Shown one piece after another: positions 5,777 through 12,449 of a stretch of 12,449 nt of DNA. The DNA is from a bacterium (lineage in GTDB: Bacteria; Actinomycetota; Acidimicrobiia; Acidimicrobiales; CATQHL01): assembly GCA_026713745.1 (NCBI GenBank), contig JAPONU010000017.1, forward strand, positions 1 to 12,449, read 5' to 3'. Numbering within the stretch: position 1 is the first letter of the stretch; every line of letters starts with the position of its first letter. The notes beneath the pieces were generated by a model that worked only from the letters and a program-made list of their open reading frames with translations, was not told the DNA's origin and made no database searches. The position numbers and the translations under genes were made by a program.

Positions 5777-7427
5777 TGCCGGCACTGACCGAGCCGGAGC
5801 CCGCGTAGCGGTATACCCGCACCTGCTCGGCTGCGAAGACCCGTTCCCAACCCCGCTGGCGGAGCGTGGTGTCGAAGCGTTCGACCTCCAGCGGGTCGGA
5901 CCCCCACTGTCCGGCCGAGGTGAGGTCCAGGGCGATCCATCCCACGCCGTCGACGGCCGACTGCGCGTCGACCCGCGCCGAGGATCCCGTCGTGTCCAAC
6001 TCGAACAGCACGTTCCGTTCCGCCAGCAGCGGCAGCAGGTGCGGCGAGGCGCGCACGGCGGCGTCGCCGGGAATTTGCTCGGTGGCCGCCAGGCGGTCCC
6101 CGTCGGCGGCATCGCGCGTCCATTCCCACGGCGTGTGGAACGGCGAGCTGCCGGCGTCGCGCACGAAGAAGATGGCCGTCGCCAACAGGAGCGTGATGAC
6201 CAGCCGGCGGTTGACCCGTACACGCCGCACCAGCACCGCCCCGGCACGCCGTAGCGCGAAGATCGTCGCCACCAGCACGAACGCCGCCACCGGCACGGTC
6301 TCGGCCAGCAGAGCCTGCGGCGCGTCCGATGCCAGTTGCACGACGAAGAATGGCACCGCCGGCATGAGGTAGCGCATCTCGACGAGCGGCAGGAACAGCA
6401 CCGGGGCGAGCAGCGTGACCCCCAGCAGGAAGTTCTCGTGCGTGACCAGGTTGCCCAAGAACACGTGGGGTTGCCGCAGGATCCCCCAGATGACGTCCGC
6501 GGTGCTGGAGTCCCCGTACTCGGCATAGCGGGCCAGGTGCGGGAACTCGCCGCCGGCAAGTATCGGCTGGATGGTCTCGGTGGCCAGCAGCGCCCACAGC
6601 AGCCCCACGAACGCCCAGATGAGCGCGGTGCGGGAATGCCGTCCCGAGATGGCCAGAATCGATCGGCCGACGCGTGCGGGGGCCCGCCACAGCGAGTCCT
6701 CGCGCTCGGGCGCCCCGCCGGCGGCGGGCCGCGGCCGGAGGTCGACCGCCAGAACGACGCCCAGCGTCATCACCACCCAGCCGAGGTCGGAGCGGCACGC
6801 CAACACCACCGCCACCAGCGCGCCGAACGGTGCCCAGCGGGCGCCGAGCCCGTAGTACACCGCACCCATCAGGGCGGGCACCGCCAGGGTCTCGGGATGG
6901 AACCCGGAGAGGTTGGCGTTGTGGAGGGCGGCGTAGCCGGCATAGGCGAACGCCACGGCGGCCGCGGGCGCCACCTTCAGATCGGCACGGCGCCGGGCGA
7001 TGCGCCACAGCGGCACGATTCCCAGTGCCAGGGCGGAGGCCTGGACCACCAGGACGGTCGTGGTGATCGGCAGCCAGCGCACCAGCAGCGACAGCGGATA
7101 GATGATGAACGCCCCGTTGCGGGCCAGGTAGTCACCGCCGACCAGCGTCGAGTTGGGTCGGAACCCCTCGCTCACCTGCCAGATGCTCTGGTTGAACAGC
7201 GCCAGTTCGGTTCCCGCCTGCAGCGAATGGGCACGGGTCAGCGCCAGACCTGCCAGGACGCCGCCTCCGGCGAGAGCCATGATCCACGGCAGGATGTTGT
7301 CCACGGCTGCGGTGTCCAGCCGGGCCTGCCATCGCAGGACGGCCCGCTCGAGGCGCGACCGCCAGTCCTGCTGCGCCGGATGCGCAGGCACGGCACCGAG
7401 GGCCGGAGAGAGTCGGGCACGGGCCAA
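5766..7427 (-). CDS. DUF2079 family polytopic membrane protein
   Basis: The 553-residue product has many hydrophobic segments, including ILPWIMALAGGGVLAGLAL, TTVLVVQASALALGIVPLW, APFGALVAVVLACRSDLGWV, TALIWAFVGLLWALLA, NFLLGVTLLAPVLFLPLV, VAAFVLVATIFAL and LVITLLLATAIFFV. Family-like motifs are ELALFNQSIWQVSEG near the N-terminus, LSGFHPETLAVPALMGAVYYGLG in the middle and a positively charged CRSDLGW loop. The last 100 residues form a soluble domain. DUF2079 proteins resemble membrane glycosyltransferases or mannosyltransferase-like enzymes in layout, but their function is not established. The TTG start at 7427 is supported by TGAGG six bases upstream, made in part from the stop of the preceding SRAP gene, with an eight-base gap, so the two are probably co-translated. 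The C-terminus runs into the 36-base repeat. Confidence 0.82.
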   Translation of the reverse strand: MARARLSPALGAVPAHPAQQDWRSRLERAVLRWQARLDTAAVDNILPWIMALAGGGVLAGLALTRAHSLQAGTELALFNQSIWQVSEGFRPNSTLVGGDYLARNGAFIIYPLSLLVRWLPITTTVLVVQASALALGIVPLWRIARRRADLKVAPAAAVAFAYAGYAALHNANLSGFHPETLAVPALMGAVYYGLGARWAPFGALVAVVLACRSDLGWVVMTLGVVLAVDLRPRPAAGGAPEREDSLWRAPARVGRSILAISGRHSRTALIWAFVGLLWALLATETIQPILAGGEFPHLARYAEYGDSSTADVIWGILRQPHVFLGNLVTHENFLLGVTLLAPVLFLPLVEMRYLMPAVPFFVVQLASDAPQALLAETVPVAAFVLVATIFALRRAGAVLVRRVRVNRRLVITLLLATAIFFVRDAGSSPFHTPWEWTRDAADGDRLAATEQIPGDAAVRASPHLLPLLAERNVLFELDTTGSSARVDAQSAVDGVGWIALDLTSAGQWGSDPLEVERFDTTLRQRGWERVFAAEQVRVYRYAGSGSVSAGTDS

Positions 7428-7435
7428 CAGCGACC

Positions 7436-8116
7436 TCAGAGAGCGAGAGGTTCGATGAGGTGGGCGCTCTTCCGGCGCGGGTTGTTGACCTCCCGGCTGA
7501 CCGGATGGAAGGTGAACAACTTCGACGGGGCCGGCACCAGCAGGTCCCCGAGCGCCGACGCGTCACCGAAGTCGGGGTCGAGCCATTGCTCCCAAGCGCT
7601 CGGCGGCAGCACGATCGGCATCCGATCGTGCACCTCGGCGATCCGGTCATTGGCGGGGCCGGTGATGAGCGTCGTCGAGCGCACGGGATCGCCCTCGTGG
7701 CGACTCCAGCGTTCCCAGAGACCCGCGAATGCGAGCGGCTCGCCGTCGACCCGGTGGATGTACATGGGTTGGCGGTGCCGCTCACCCGGGATCGGCACCC
7801 ACTCGTAGAAGCCGTCGGCGGGGACGATGCAGCGCCGCGATCGGAAGGGGCGGCGGTAGGCCGCCGATTCCGCCACGGTCTCGGAGCGAGCGTTGATCAT
7901 GCGATTGCCGATCTTGACGTCGTTGGCCCACGGCGGGATCAGACCCCAGCGCAGGGTGGCGAGCGTCCGGAGCTCCTCAGCTACGAGAACCGCGTACACG
8001 TCGTTGGTCGGCGCCACGTTGTAGCTGGGCTCCAAGCCGGCGCCGGCGCCGAGTTCCGCCCCGAAATAGGCGGCAACATCGGTAGCCGGACTCGCCGAAA
8101 CGAAGCGACCGCACAC
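7436..8116 (-). CDS. SRAP domain protein (YedK/HMCES-like abasic-site crosslinker)
   Basis: The 226-residue product is an SRAP protein, which forms a covalent thiazolidine link through its N-terminal Cys2 to abasic sites in single-stranded DNA and so shields them. All hallmark residues are visible: the N-terminus MCGRF (Cys2 exposed once Met is removed), YNVAPTNDV with Asn33, RWGLIPPWA, MINARSETV with Asn75 and Arg77, PADGFYEW with Glu105, and EVHDRMPIVL with His163. The length matches the family. The start is GTG at 8116; it is fixed by the need for Cys at position 2, though no clear ribosome binding site precedes it. The stop is eight bases before the DUF2079 start. Nothing in the neighbourhood otherwise points to DNA repair. 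Confidence 0.95.
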   Translation of the reverse strand: MCGRFVSASPATDVAAYFGAELGAGAGLEPSYNVAPTNDVYAVLVAEELRTLATLRWGLIPPWANDVKIGNRMINARSETVAESAAYRRPFRSRRCIVPADGFYEWVPIPGERHRQPMYIHRVDGEPLAFAGLWERWSRHEGDPVRSTTLITGPANDRIAEVHDRMPIVLPPSAWEQWLDPDFGDASALGDLLVPAPSKLFTFHPVSREVNNPRRKSAHLIEPLAL

Positions 8117-8208
8117 GCCGCAACGCTACCTGTCCCGCGCCATGGCGCAGGGACGAGCGGGATCGGTGAGCCGGCAGGACCTCCCCCGGCGGCGCTGTTG
8201 CAAAACGA

Positions 8209-8240
8209 GTTCGTGCCCCGGAGCAACCCGGGGCACGAAC
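8209..8240 (-). terminator. Rho-independent terminator of the Dyp peroxidase gene
   Basis: Bases 8209-8221 and 8228-8240 form a perfect 13-pair stem (GTTCGTGCCCCGG with its complement) around a six-base loop. On the minus strand it is followed by TCGTTTTG, a short T-rich run. It lies 26 bases past the Dyp stop and reads in the same direction, as expected of an intrinsic terminator. Confidence 0.85.
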
Positions 8241-8266
8241 CCAGCGATGTCGAGGAGTTGTCTCCG

Positions 8267-9193
8267 CTACGCCAGCATGGCGTCGAGCGCCTCGGTCGAC
8301 GGGGCGAAGTAGAACGAACCCGAGGCGGGGTTCGAGAAGTCCGTCAACCGGTCGCGCACGCCGGCGCCGTCGAGGCCGTACATGGCCCGCAGGCGCTCAC
8401 GGAAGGGTGCCTGCTCCCGGCAGAAGGCCATGAAGTACAGGCCCACGACGGATACGGCGCCGTGGAAGGCGTACGGAGTGGAGCGGCGGGCGATCTCGTT
8501 GCGCTTCGGCTTCGAGTCGTCCGCGGTGGCGCCCTCGCGGAGTTCCACGTGGCTGAGGTGCGAGAAGTCCTCCTGCGGGTCGAGCCGCTCACTGTCGGGC
8601 TTGGTGCGCCCGAACACCTTCTCCTGCTCCTCGACGCTCATCTCGTTCCAGCCTTCGAGGTCGTGGACCCAGCGCTGGGCGAGGATGAAGCTGCCGCCGG
8701 CACCCGCCGACCCGTCCGACACGATGGCCACCTCGCGCTCACGCTCGGGCTCGGGGTTGCCGGTGCCGTCGATGAACCCGGTCATGTCCAGCGAGTCGCC
8801 GAGGATGAAGGTGTTCGTGTCGCGCGGCACGACCATGTGGCCGTCCAGTGCGGTGCGGGCGTCGTACTGCGTCTTCCAGACCTGGTCCTTGTCGGGGCTG
8901 TTCAGCCAGAACAGCAACTCCTCCTGGGTGCCCTTGGCTTCGCGCCCGCTGCCGTCGGTGGACTCGATGGTGACGAAGTCCTGGAAGTCATCGGGCATGT
9001 CGTCGCTCAGGTCGGCCAGCAGGCTCGGCCCGAGGCCCACCACGAGGTTGACGCCGGCGGCGTCGGCTGCGGCGCGGGTGTCGGCGATCACGCTCTTGAT
9101 GTGATCCAGGTCGGCGCCATCGACCCGCCTCAGGTGGACGTACCACTGGTGCTGTCCCATTTCGGCGAAAATTGCGGGTTGCGGCGTGGGCAT
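8267..9193 (-). CDS. Dyp-type haem peroxidase
   Basis: The 308-residue product is a dye-decolourising-type peroxidase, a haem enzyme that reduces peroxide while oxidising an organic or porphyrin substrate. The signature GFIDGTGNP (residues 139-147) contains the catalytic Asp142 of GxxDG. The proximal haem ligand is probably His215 in SHLSHVELR, and RRSTPYA (236-242) supplies the distal Arg. The N-terminus, PAIFAEMGQHQWYVHLRR, and the C-terminus, SGSFYFAPSTEALDAML, fit the class that includes E. coli YfeX. No signal peptide or Tat motif is present, so it is probably cytoplasmic. The C-terminus shows no clear encapsulin-targeting tail and no encapsulin gene is nearby. ATG at 9193 is supported by GGAGG six bases upstream. 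It is a single-gene unit with its own terminator. Confidence 0.94.
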   Translation of the reverse strand: MPTPQPAIFAEMGQHQWYVHLRRVDGADLDHIKSVIADTRAAADAAGVNLVVGLGPSLLADLSDDMPDDFQDFVTIESTDGSGREAKGTQEELLFWLNSPDKDQVWKTQYDARTALDGHMVVPRDTNTFILGDSLDMTGFIDGTGNPEPEREREVAIVSDGSAGAGGSFILAQRWVHDLEGWNEMSVEEQEKVFGRTKPDSERLDPQEDFSHLSHVELREGATADDSKPKRNEIARRSTPYAFHGAVSVVGLYFMAFCREQAPFRERLRAMYGLDGAGVRDRLTDFSNPASGSFYFAPSTEALDAMLA

Positions 9194-9331
9194 GTCCGGC
9201 CTCCGTGACTAGCTGGAATCGGGGTGATTTCGCAGCACTCTAGCAAGACTTCCCAAAGCCCGGCCCCGCCGCGGATCGGCGACACAGCGGCGCCCGGCAG
9301 TCCGCAATCGACAACCGGGGGAGGGGCCGGG

Positions 9332-9457
9332 GGCCGAGCTGCGACGACTCTCCGCCCGGGGCCGGAACCTGCTGGATTCCGGCTTTCGCCGGAATGACAG
9401 AGACGGAGGCGACGACGCCGGGGGCCGGGAGGCCGAGCTGCGACGACTCTCCGCCCG
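9332..9457. repeat. 27-base direct repeats framing a REP-like palindrome
   Basis: Bases 9332-9358 and 9431-9457 are identical over 27 bases (GGCCGAGCTGCGACGACTCT then CCGCCCG), and with one single-base gap the match extends about 10 bases upstream. The copies are 99 bases apart and frame the palindrome at 9376-9395. Only two copies are present, so this is not a CRISPR array. Confidence 0.88.
9371..9400 (-). repeat. REP-like dispersed palindromic repeat
   Basis: ATTCCGGC (9376-9383) and GCCGGAAT (9388-9395) form a perfect eight-pair stem around TTTC. The surrounding core, GCTGGATTCCGG on one side and GGAATGACAG on the other, matches the widespread bacterial repeat whose spurious translations read VIPAKAGIQ and CHSGESRNP; both peptides appear here on the minus strand. 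Such elements are usually dispersed in many copies per genome and are not expressed as protein. Confidence 0.75.
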
Positions 9458-9510
9458 TGCACCGAGGAGCAGAGCGGCACCCCGGGTCCCGCCCGGACAG
9501 GAGACTTGAG

Positions 9511-9585
9511 TCGGGCTGCCGGGATTTGAACCCGGGACCTTTGGTCCCCCAGACCAACGCGCTAACCAAGCTGCGCCACAGCCCG
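9511..9585 (-). tRNA. tRNA-Pro (anticodon GGG)
   Basis: The minus strand folds into a complete 75-base tRNA. The acceptor stem pairs CGGGCTG with CAGCCCG, followed by the discriminator A. The D arm is GCGC-AGCTTGGTTA-GCGC. The anticodon stem TTGGT/ACCAA encloses the loop CTGGGGG, giving anticodon GGG. The T arm is CCGGG-TTCAAAT-CCCGG. The terminal CCA is not encoded. It lies 33 bases past the yraN stop and may be transcribed with that operon. Confidence 0.97.
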
Positions 9586-9618
9586 TTCCGGAGGGCTAAC
9601 TGTACCGGCGCGGCGCCC

Positions 9619-9963
9619 TCAGAACGCCCCTTCCAGAACCTCCAGCCGGCCTTTCAGCACGCAGGCCACGTCGAAGCGCAGGTTCGCCGCCGGCTCGTGG
9701 TGCTGGCGCAACCACTGGACCGCCAGGGAGCGGATGCGCTGCTGCTTGCGGCGATCCACGGCCTCGGCCGGGTGCCCGTAGGCCGTACTGGAGCGTGTCT
9801 TGACCTCGCAGAACACCACGGTGCCGGCGCGGCCAACCACCAGATCCAGTTCGCCGCCGGTGCCTCGCCAGTTGCGGTCCAGCACTTCCCAGCCGCGCTC
9901 GCGGTACCAGGCGGCGGCCTTGTTCTCTCCCCATTGGCCGAGCCGCTGCCGACCGGCGGTCAT
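9619..9963 (-). CDS. yraN: YraN family protein (UPF0102, PD-(D/E)XK nuclease-like)
   Basis: The 114-residue product matches the UPF0102 family: RLGQWGENKAAAWYRERGWEVLDRNWR (residues 7-33), then GTGGELDLVVGRAGTVVFCEVKTR (34-57). Asp40, Glu53 and Lys55 form the D-x12-ExK core of a PD-(D/E)XK fold, as in Holliday-junction-resolvase-like proteins; the biological role is not known. The ATG at 9963 lies 23 bases after the rplS stop; no good ribosome binding site is seen. Family members commonly lie near rplS, often with rnhB between; here they are adjacent and no rnhB or lepB intervenes. Confidence 0.92.
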   Translation of the reverse strand: MTAGRQRLGQWGENKAAAWYRERGWEVLDRNWRGTGGELDLVVGRAGTVVFCEVKTRSSTAYGHPAEAVDRRKQQRIRSLAVQWLRQHHEPAANLRFDVACVLKGRLEVLEGAF

Positions 9964-9986
9964 CGACCGCGCTGCGGGTCGCGGGT

Positions 9987-10334
9987 TCAGCCGACGCGCC
10001 GCTCGGGAACCTTCGCCGCCTTGCCGACCCGGTCGCGCAGGTAGTACAGCTTGGCTCGGCGCACGCGACCGCGGCTGACCACCTCGAGTTCCTTGATGCT
10101 GGGGGTGTGGGTGGGAAACGTTCGCTCGACGCCCACGCCGAAGCTCACCTTGCGGACAGTGAAGGACTCGCGCACACCGGAGCCTCGCCGGGCGATCACC
10201 ACACCCTGGAAGACCTGGACGCGCTCGCGAGTGCCCTCGGTGACGCGGACGTGCACCTTGACGGTGTCTCCGGGCCGGAAGTCCGGGACGTCGGTTCGCA
10301 GGCTCTGCACGTCGACCAGGTCGGTGGGCTGCAT
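9987..10334 (-). CDS. rplS: 50S ribosomal protein L19
   Basis: The 115-residue product is L19, which lies at the 30S-50S interface near bridge contacts. Clear motifs are FRPGDTVKVHVRVTEGTRERVQVFQGVVIARRGSG (about residues 19-53), ESFTVRKVSFGVGVERTFPTHTPSI and the C-terminal GRVRRAKLYYLRDRVGKAAKVPER. The length matches the bacterial family. ATG at 10334 has GGAG about seven to eight bases upstream. The gene follows trmD, as in most bacteria, but is separated from it by 203 bases, which may hold an added promoter or leader. yraN follows. Confidence 0.98.
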   Translation of the reverse strand: MQPTDLVDVQSLRTDVPDFRPGDTVKVHVRVTEGTRERVQVFQGVVIARRGSGVRESFTVRKVSFGVGVERTFPTHTPSIKELEVVSRGRVRRAKLYYLRDRVGKAAKVPERRVG

Positions 10335-10537
10335 GGCCGTTCTCCAATCACGAACACATCAGGAGGGGCGGGGGGAGCCGAATAGTGCAGGATACGGCGC
10401 CGGCGCCCCGGCGCCACCGGAGTCCCGAGCCCGGCTGCGGGCCGCCGGTGCCGAGCCCGGCTCTCGCCTGCGTAATCGATCCGGACTTCGACCCCGACGT
10501 CCCCCACCCTCCCGGCTGGATCGAAGGGCCGGGACGG
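10335..10537 (-). other. 203-base spacer upstream of rplS with hairpin and repeat structure
   Basis: No gene is seen here. It holds a 12-base perfect palindrome, GGCGCCGGCGCC, at 10396-10407; a 12-base direct repeat, CCGAGCCCGGCT, at 10425-10436 and 10451-10462; and a two-part hairpin in which CACCGG (10415-10420) pairs with CCGGTG (10445-10450) and CCCG (10424-10427) with CGGG (10438-10441). It could contain the trmD terminator, an rplS promoter or an rplS leader RNA. GC richness makes chance pairing likely, so the role is open. Confidence 0.4.
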
Positions 10538-11269
10538 TCAGAGTTCGGGTAAGAGGCCGAACTCCTCGAGGAGGTCCCGTTCGGCGTCGCTGAGACCGCC
10601 GCGGGCCTCGATGAGGTCGGGACGCTGCTGGTGTGTGCGCGCCAGGGCCTGCGCCATGCGCCAGCGCTCGACGCGCCCGTGGTCGCCCGAGCGCAGCACC
10701 TCCGGCACCGCCATGCCGCGGTAGTCCGCCGGGCGGGTGTACTGGGGATGGCCCAAGAGCCCGCTGCTGTGGGAGTCGTCGGCGCCGGAGGCGGCGTTGC
10801 CCATGACTCCCGGCAACAGGCGCACCACCGCCTCCAGGATCACCATGGCCGCCACCTCGCCCCCGGCGAGTACATAGTCCCCGACGGAGATCTCGTCGTC
10901 GGCCAGCGCCAGGCGCACCCGTTCGTCGACACCCTCGTAGCGACCGCACAGCAACGAGAATCCCCCGCCGGAGGCAAGGCTCTCGACGGTCTGTTGATCC
11001 AGCCGGCGCCCCGAGGCCGACAGCAGGATCAGTGGTCGCGTCACCTCGGCCGCCTCAGCGGTCTCGAAGATCGGCTCGGGGGCCAGCACCATGCCGGGTC
11101 CGCCGCCGAAAGGCGCGTCGTCCACCGATCGGTGCGGGTCTGTGGCCACCGAGCGGAGATCCAGCACCCGCAATGCGAAGGCCCCGTCCCGGCGCGCCCT
11201 GCCGAGCAGGCTGTGGGAGGCGAACTGCTCGATCATGTCGGGGAAGATCGAGATCACGTCGATCCTCAT
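10538..11269 (-). CDS. trmD: tRNA (guanine-N1)-methyltransferase
   Basis: The 243-residue product is TrmD, the SPOUT-class enzyme that makes m1G37 in tRNAs reading CNN codons (including tRNA-Pro) with S-adenosylmethionine and so prevents +1 frameshifting. Motifs seen are MRIDVISIFPDMI (1-13), DDAPFGGGPGMVL (50-62), LLCGRYEGVDERV (106-118) and EISVGDYVLAGGE (126-138), which build the trefoil knot, and DDSHSSGLLGHPQYTRP (164-180) in the catalytic region. The length matches the family. ATG at 11269 follows the rimM stop by 15 bases with only a G-rich run as ribosome binding site. It is the fourth gene of the rpsP operon. Confidence 0.98.
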   Translation of the reverse strand: MRIDVISIFPDMIEQFASHSLLGRARRDGAFALRVLDLRSVATDPHRSVDDAPFGGGPGMVLAPEPIFETAEAAEVTRPLILLSASGRRLDQQTVESLASGGGFSLLCGRYEGVDERVRLALADDEISVGDYVLAGGEVAAMVILEAVVRLLPGVMGNAASGADDSHSSGLLGHPQYTRPADYRGMAVPEVLRSGDHGRVERWRMAQALARTHQQRPDLIEARGGLSDAERDLLEEFGLLPEL

Positions 11270-11284
11270 GGCGCCCCCAGCGGC

Positions 11285-11788
11285 CTAGGGCAGGTCGAAG
11301 AGACCCGCCGGGGCGTCGACGGTGATGCGTGTCAGCTCCCCGTCGCCACCGTCCACCGCCACCACGAAGGTCAGCGGCACCAGCGCGCCACCGTCGAGGA
11401 CCAGCAGGTCGCTGGCCGGATTGGCTTGCACCGCGGCGACAGTGCCCCGAGCCACCCCGCCGGTGCAGACCACCTCGGCACCGATGAGCCGGTGCACCCA
11501 GAGCTCGTCGGGATCCTCCAGCGGCACGGCCAGCAGGACGGCACCGCGCAGGACCTCGGCGGCGTGGCGGTCCCCGTATCCCTCGAACGCCACAACCCAG
11601 CGCCGCTCGAAGGGGCGCGCCCGCCGCACCACCAGGGTGGTATCGGACGTCTGCAGCTCGGAGCCGGGATTGAGTCGCTCGGTCCGGTTCGTCACCAGCG
11701 AGACGACGACCTCACCCTTGATGCCGTGGGGCCGGTCGACGCGCCCGACCTCGAGGAGATCCGTGGCCGGGCGCACCGGAGGCGCCAC
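11285..11788 (-). CDS. rimM: Ribosome maturation factor RimM
   Basis: The 167-residue product is RimM, which binds S19 and assists 16S rRNA processing in late 30S assembly. The N-terminal beta-barrel domain shows LLEVGRVDRPHGIKGEVVV (11-29), and the C-terminal PRC-barrel shows LWVHRLIGAEVVCTGGVARG (about 95-114) and ITVDAPAGLFDLP at the end. The sequence is less conserved than the other operon members, as is usual for RimM. The start is GTG at 11788, six bases after the khpA stop; the upstream sequence gives no strong ribosome binding site, so translational coupling is likely. GTG at 11776 is an alternative. Confidence 0.94.
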   Translation of the reverse strand: MAPPVRPATDLLEVGRVDRPHGIKGEVVVSLVTNRTERLNPGSELQTSDTTLVVRRARPFERRWVVAFEGYGDRHAAEVLRGAVLLAVPLEDPDELWVHRLIGAEVVCTGGVARGTVAAVQANPASDLLVLDGGALVPLTFVVAVDGGDGELTRITVDAPAGLFDLP

Positions 11789-11794
11789 GGCGGA

Positions 11795-12055
11795 TCAGGG
11801 CTCGACGAAGTCGACGGTGACGCTGCGGCCGTCGTTGACCGCGGCCGCCCGCACCACGGTGCGGATGGCGGTCGCCACGCGGCCTCGCCGGCCGATGACC
11901 CTGCCGATGTCGGCCCGGTCCACGTGCACGTCGAGGCGGACCTCGTCGCCGTCGGCGCTGGCCACCACGCGGGCGGAATCGGGCACCTCGACGACGGATC
12001 GGACGATGTGTTCGAGCACGGCGTGGGCGCGGGGGGCGGCGTCGGTGTCACTCAT
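11795..12055 (-). CDS. khpA: KH domain RNA-binding protein (KhpA/YlqC-like)
   Basis: The 86-residue product is almost entirely one KH domain, with the RNA-binding loop IGRVIGRRGRVATAIRTVV (residues 50-68) containing G-R-R-G at 55-58. The strand VRLDVHVDRAD precedes it, and RSVTVDFVEP ends the protein. In this position, between rpsP and rimM, family members are named KhpA or YlqC; they bind RNA, often with KhpB, and affect cell size and division in some Firmicutes. The ATG at 12055 overlaps the rpsP stop (ATGA), which fixes the start and indicates coupling. Confidence 0.93.
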   Translation of the reverse strand: MSDTDAAPRAHAVLEHIVRSVVEVPDSARVVASADGDEVRLDVHVDRADIGRVIGRRGRVATAIRTVVRAAAVNDGRSVTVDFVEP

Positions 12056-12360
12056 GACGAAGAACCCTTCGTTGCGGGATCCAGCTCCTCGAGCCGGGAG
12101 CCGGTCCCCTTGAACTCGTCCCAGGCGCCGGAGATCTTGAGAAGCTTCTCGACCCGCTCGCTCGGCTGGGCACCGTTGCGGAGCCACTTCAGCGCCTTCT
12201 CGTTGTCGATACTCACGACCGAGGGCTCCTGGCGCGGGTCGTAGTGGCCGATCGATTCGATGAAGCGCCCATCACGCGCCGTCCGCCGGTCGGTCGCCAC
12301 CACCCGGTAGGTGGGCTGCTTTTTCTTGCCCCTGCGCATCAAGCGAAGCCGCACTGCCAC
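12052..12360 (-). CDS. rpsP: 30S ribosomal protein S16
   Basis: The 102-residue product is S16, an early 30S assembly protein. It begins with VAVRLRLMRRGKKKQPTYRV, followed by VATDRRTARDGRFIESIGHYDPRQEP and the C-terminal ALKWLRNGAQPSERVEKLLKISG, with a short Ser/Lys tail. The GTG at 12360 is preceded by GAGGA nine bases upstream and matches the family's usual N-terminus; the longer ATG form (12396) adds residues not typical of S16. It is the first gene of rpsP-khpA-rimM-trmD. The remaining 89 bases to the window end show no recognisable gene and probably hold the operon promoter. Confidence 0.97.
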   Translation of the reverse strand: MAVRLRLMRRGKKKQPTYRVVATDRRTARDGRFIESIGHYDPRQEPSVVSIDNEKALKWLRNGAQPSERVEKLLKISGAWDEFKGTGSRLEELDPATKGSSS

Positions 12361-12449
12361 GATTCGTGTTCCTCTCGCCGCCGAAGTGGAGACCACAGTC
12401 TGCCCGCGAATCGGCCCGGTTCCATCACCGGCGCGCCACGAGCGACCGA

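Larger units (their letters stand above)
9194..9510. other. Intergenic stretch without a gene, holding short repeats
   Basis: This gap of about 320 bases between the Dyp start and tRNA-Pro shows no credible coding sequence. It should hold the Dyp promoter close to 9220-9250 (minus strand), but I cannot assign a -10/-35 pair with confidence. From about 9320 to 9460 it holds a REP-like palindrome framed by two near-identical G/C-rich direct repeats, described separately. Confidence 0.7.

Noticed and set aside
8267..9193. Dyp peroxidase as an encapsulin cargo system
   Set aside because: No encapsulin shell gene is adjacent and the C-terminus lacks a clear targeting extension.
7460..9208. Plus-strand open frame of 582 codons
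   Set aside because: It is antisense to the SRAP and Dyp genes, both of which show complete active sites on the minus strand.
9332..9457. Short CRISPR array
   Set aside because: There are only two repeat copies, a long GC-rich spacer containing a palindrome, and no cas genes.
9130..9480. Small minus-strand proteins containing CHSGESRNP or VIPAKAGIQ
   Set aside because: These peptides are well-known false translations of a dispersed palindromic repeat.
10631..12244. Plus-strand open frame of 537 codons, the second longest in the window
   Set aside because: It runs antisense across trmD, rimM, khpA and rpsP, which are all firmly identified, and its His/Asp/Gly-rich product has no recognisable domain.

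Overview
The window is GC-rich, densely coded bacterial DNA, most likely from an actinobacterium (Actinomycetota). Codon third positions are mostly G or C, and GTG and TTG starts are frequent. The order gcvH, MerR, (hpt), DUF151 nuclease, MerR resembles the Mycobacterium tuberculosis Rv1826-Rv1830 neighbourhood. The block rpsP-khpA-rimM-trmD-rplS-yraN is a classic ribosome and tRNA-maturation operon. Acidimicrobiia is my best guess for the class, from general resemblance only. Almost all genes lie on the minus strand; the exceptions are the first gene and the HIT gene.

Layout from left to right. (1) Bases 1-1179 hold an Ala/Glu/Gln-rich repeat region, a Pro-rich linker and a thioredoxin-like domain read on the plus strand. 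An in-frame TGA (880-882) sits exactly where the first cysteine of the CxxC redox motif belongs (W-A-P-H-[TGA]-P-V-C), and a hairpin fitting the bacterial SECIS model follows it. This is the most interesting object in the window: a probable selenocysteine-containing, thioredoxin-like protein that standard gene calling would break in two. The first 240 bases are the reverse complement of the same repeat, so the coding sense flips inside the repeat. (2) Bases 1215-5227, minus strand: pgsA, gcvH, MerR (Rv1828-like), a divergent hypoxanthine-type phosphoribosyltransferase, a DUF151 bifunctional nuclease, MerR (Rv1830-like) and a small PD-(D/E)XK-like protein. (3) A HIT hydrolase (5286-5690, plus), divergent from pgsA. 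(4) A DUF2079 membrane protein, with an SRAP (YedK/HMCES-like) DNA-protein crosslinker directly upstream of it. (5) A Dyp-type haem peroxidase with its own terminator. (6) A spacer of about 320 bases carrying a REP-like palindrome between 27-base direct repeats. (7) tRNA-Pro(GGG). (8) The operon rpsP-khpA-rimM-trmD, followed by rplS-yraN.

The right-hand block supplies small- and large-subunit proteins, a KH RNA-binding protein, a 16S maturation factor and the m1G37 tRNA methyltransferase. The middle block combines phospholipid synthesis, one-carbon metabolism, purine salvage and two transcription regulators, a grouping also seen in mycobacteria apart from the extra hpt and the missing garA. 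No selenocysteine machinery (selA, selB, selC, selD) lies in the window, so the selenoprotein reading rests on the placement of the TGA, continued coding past it and the hairpin.
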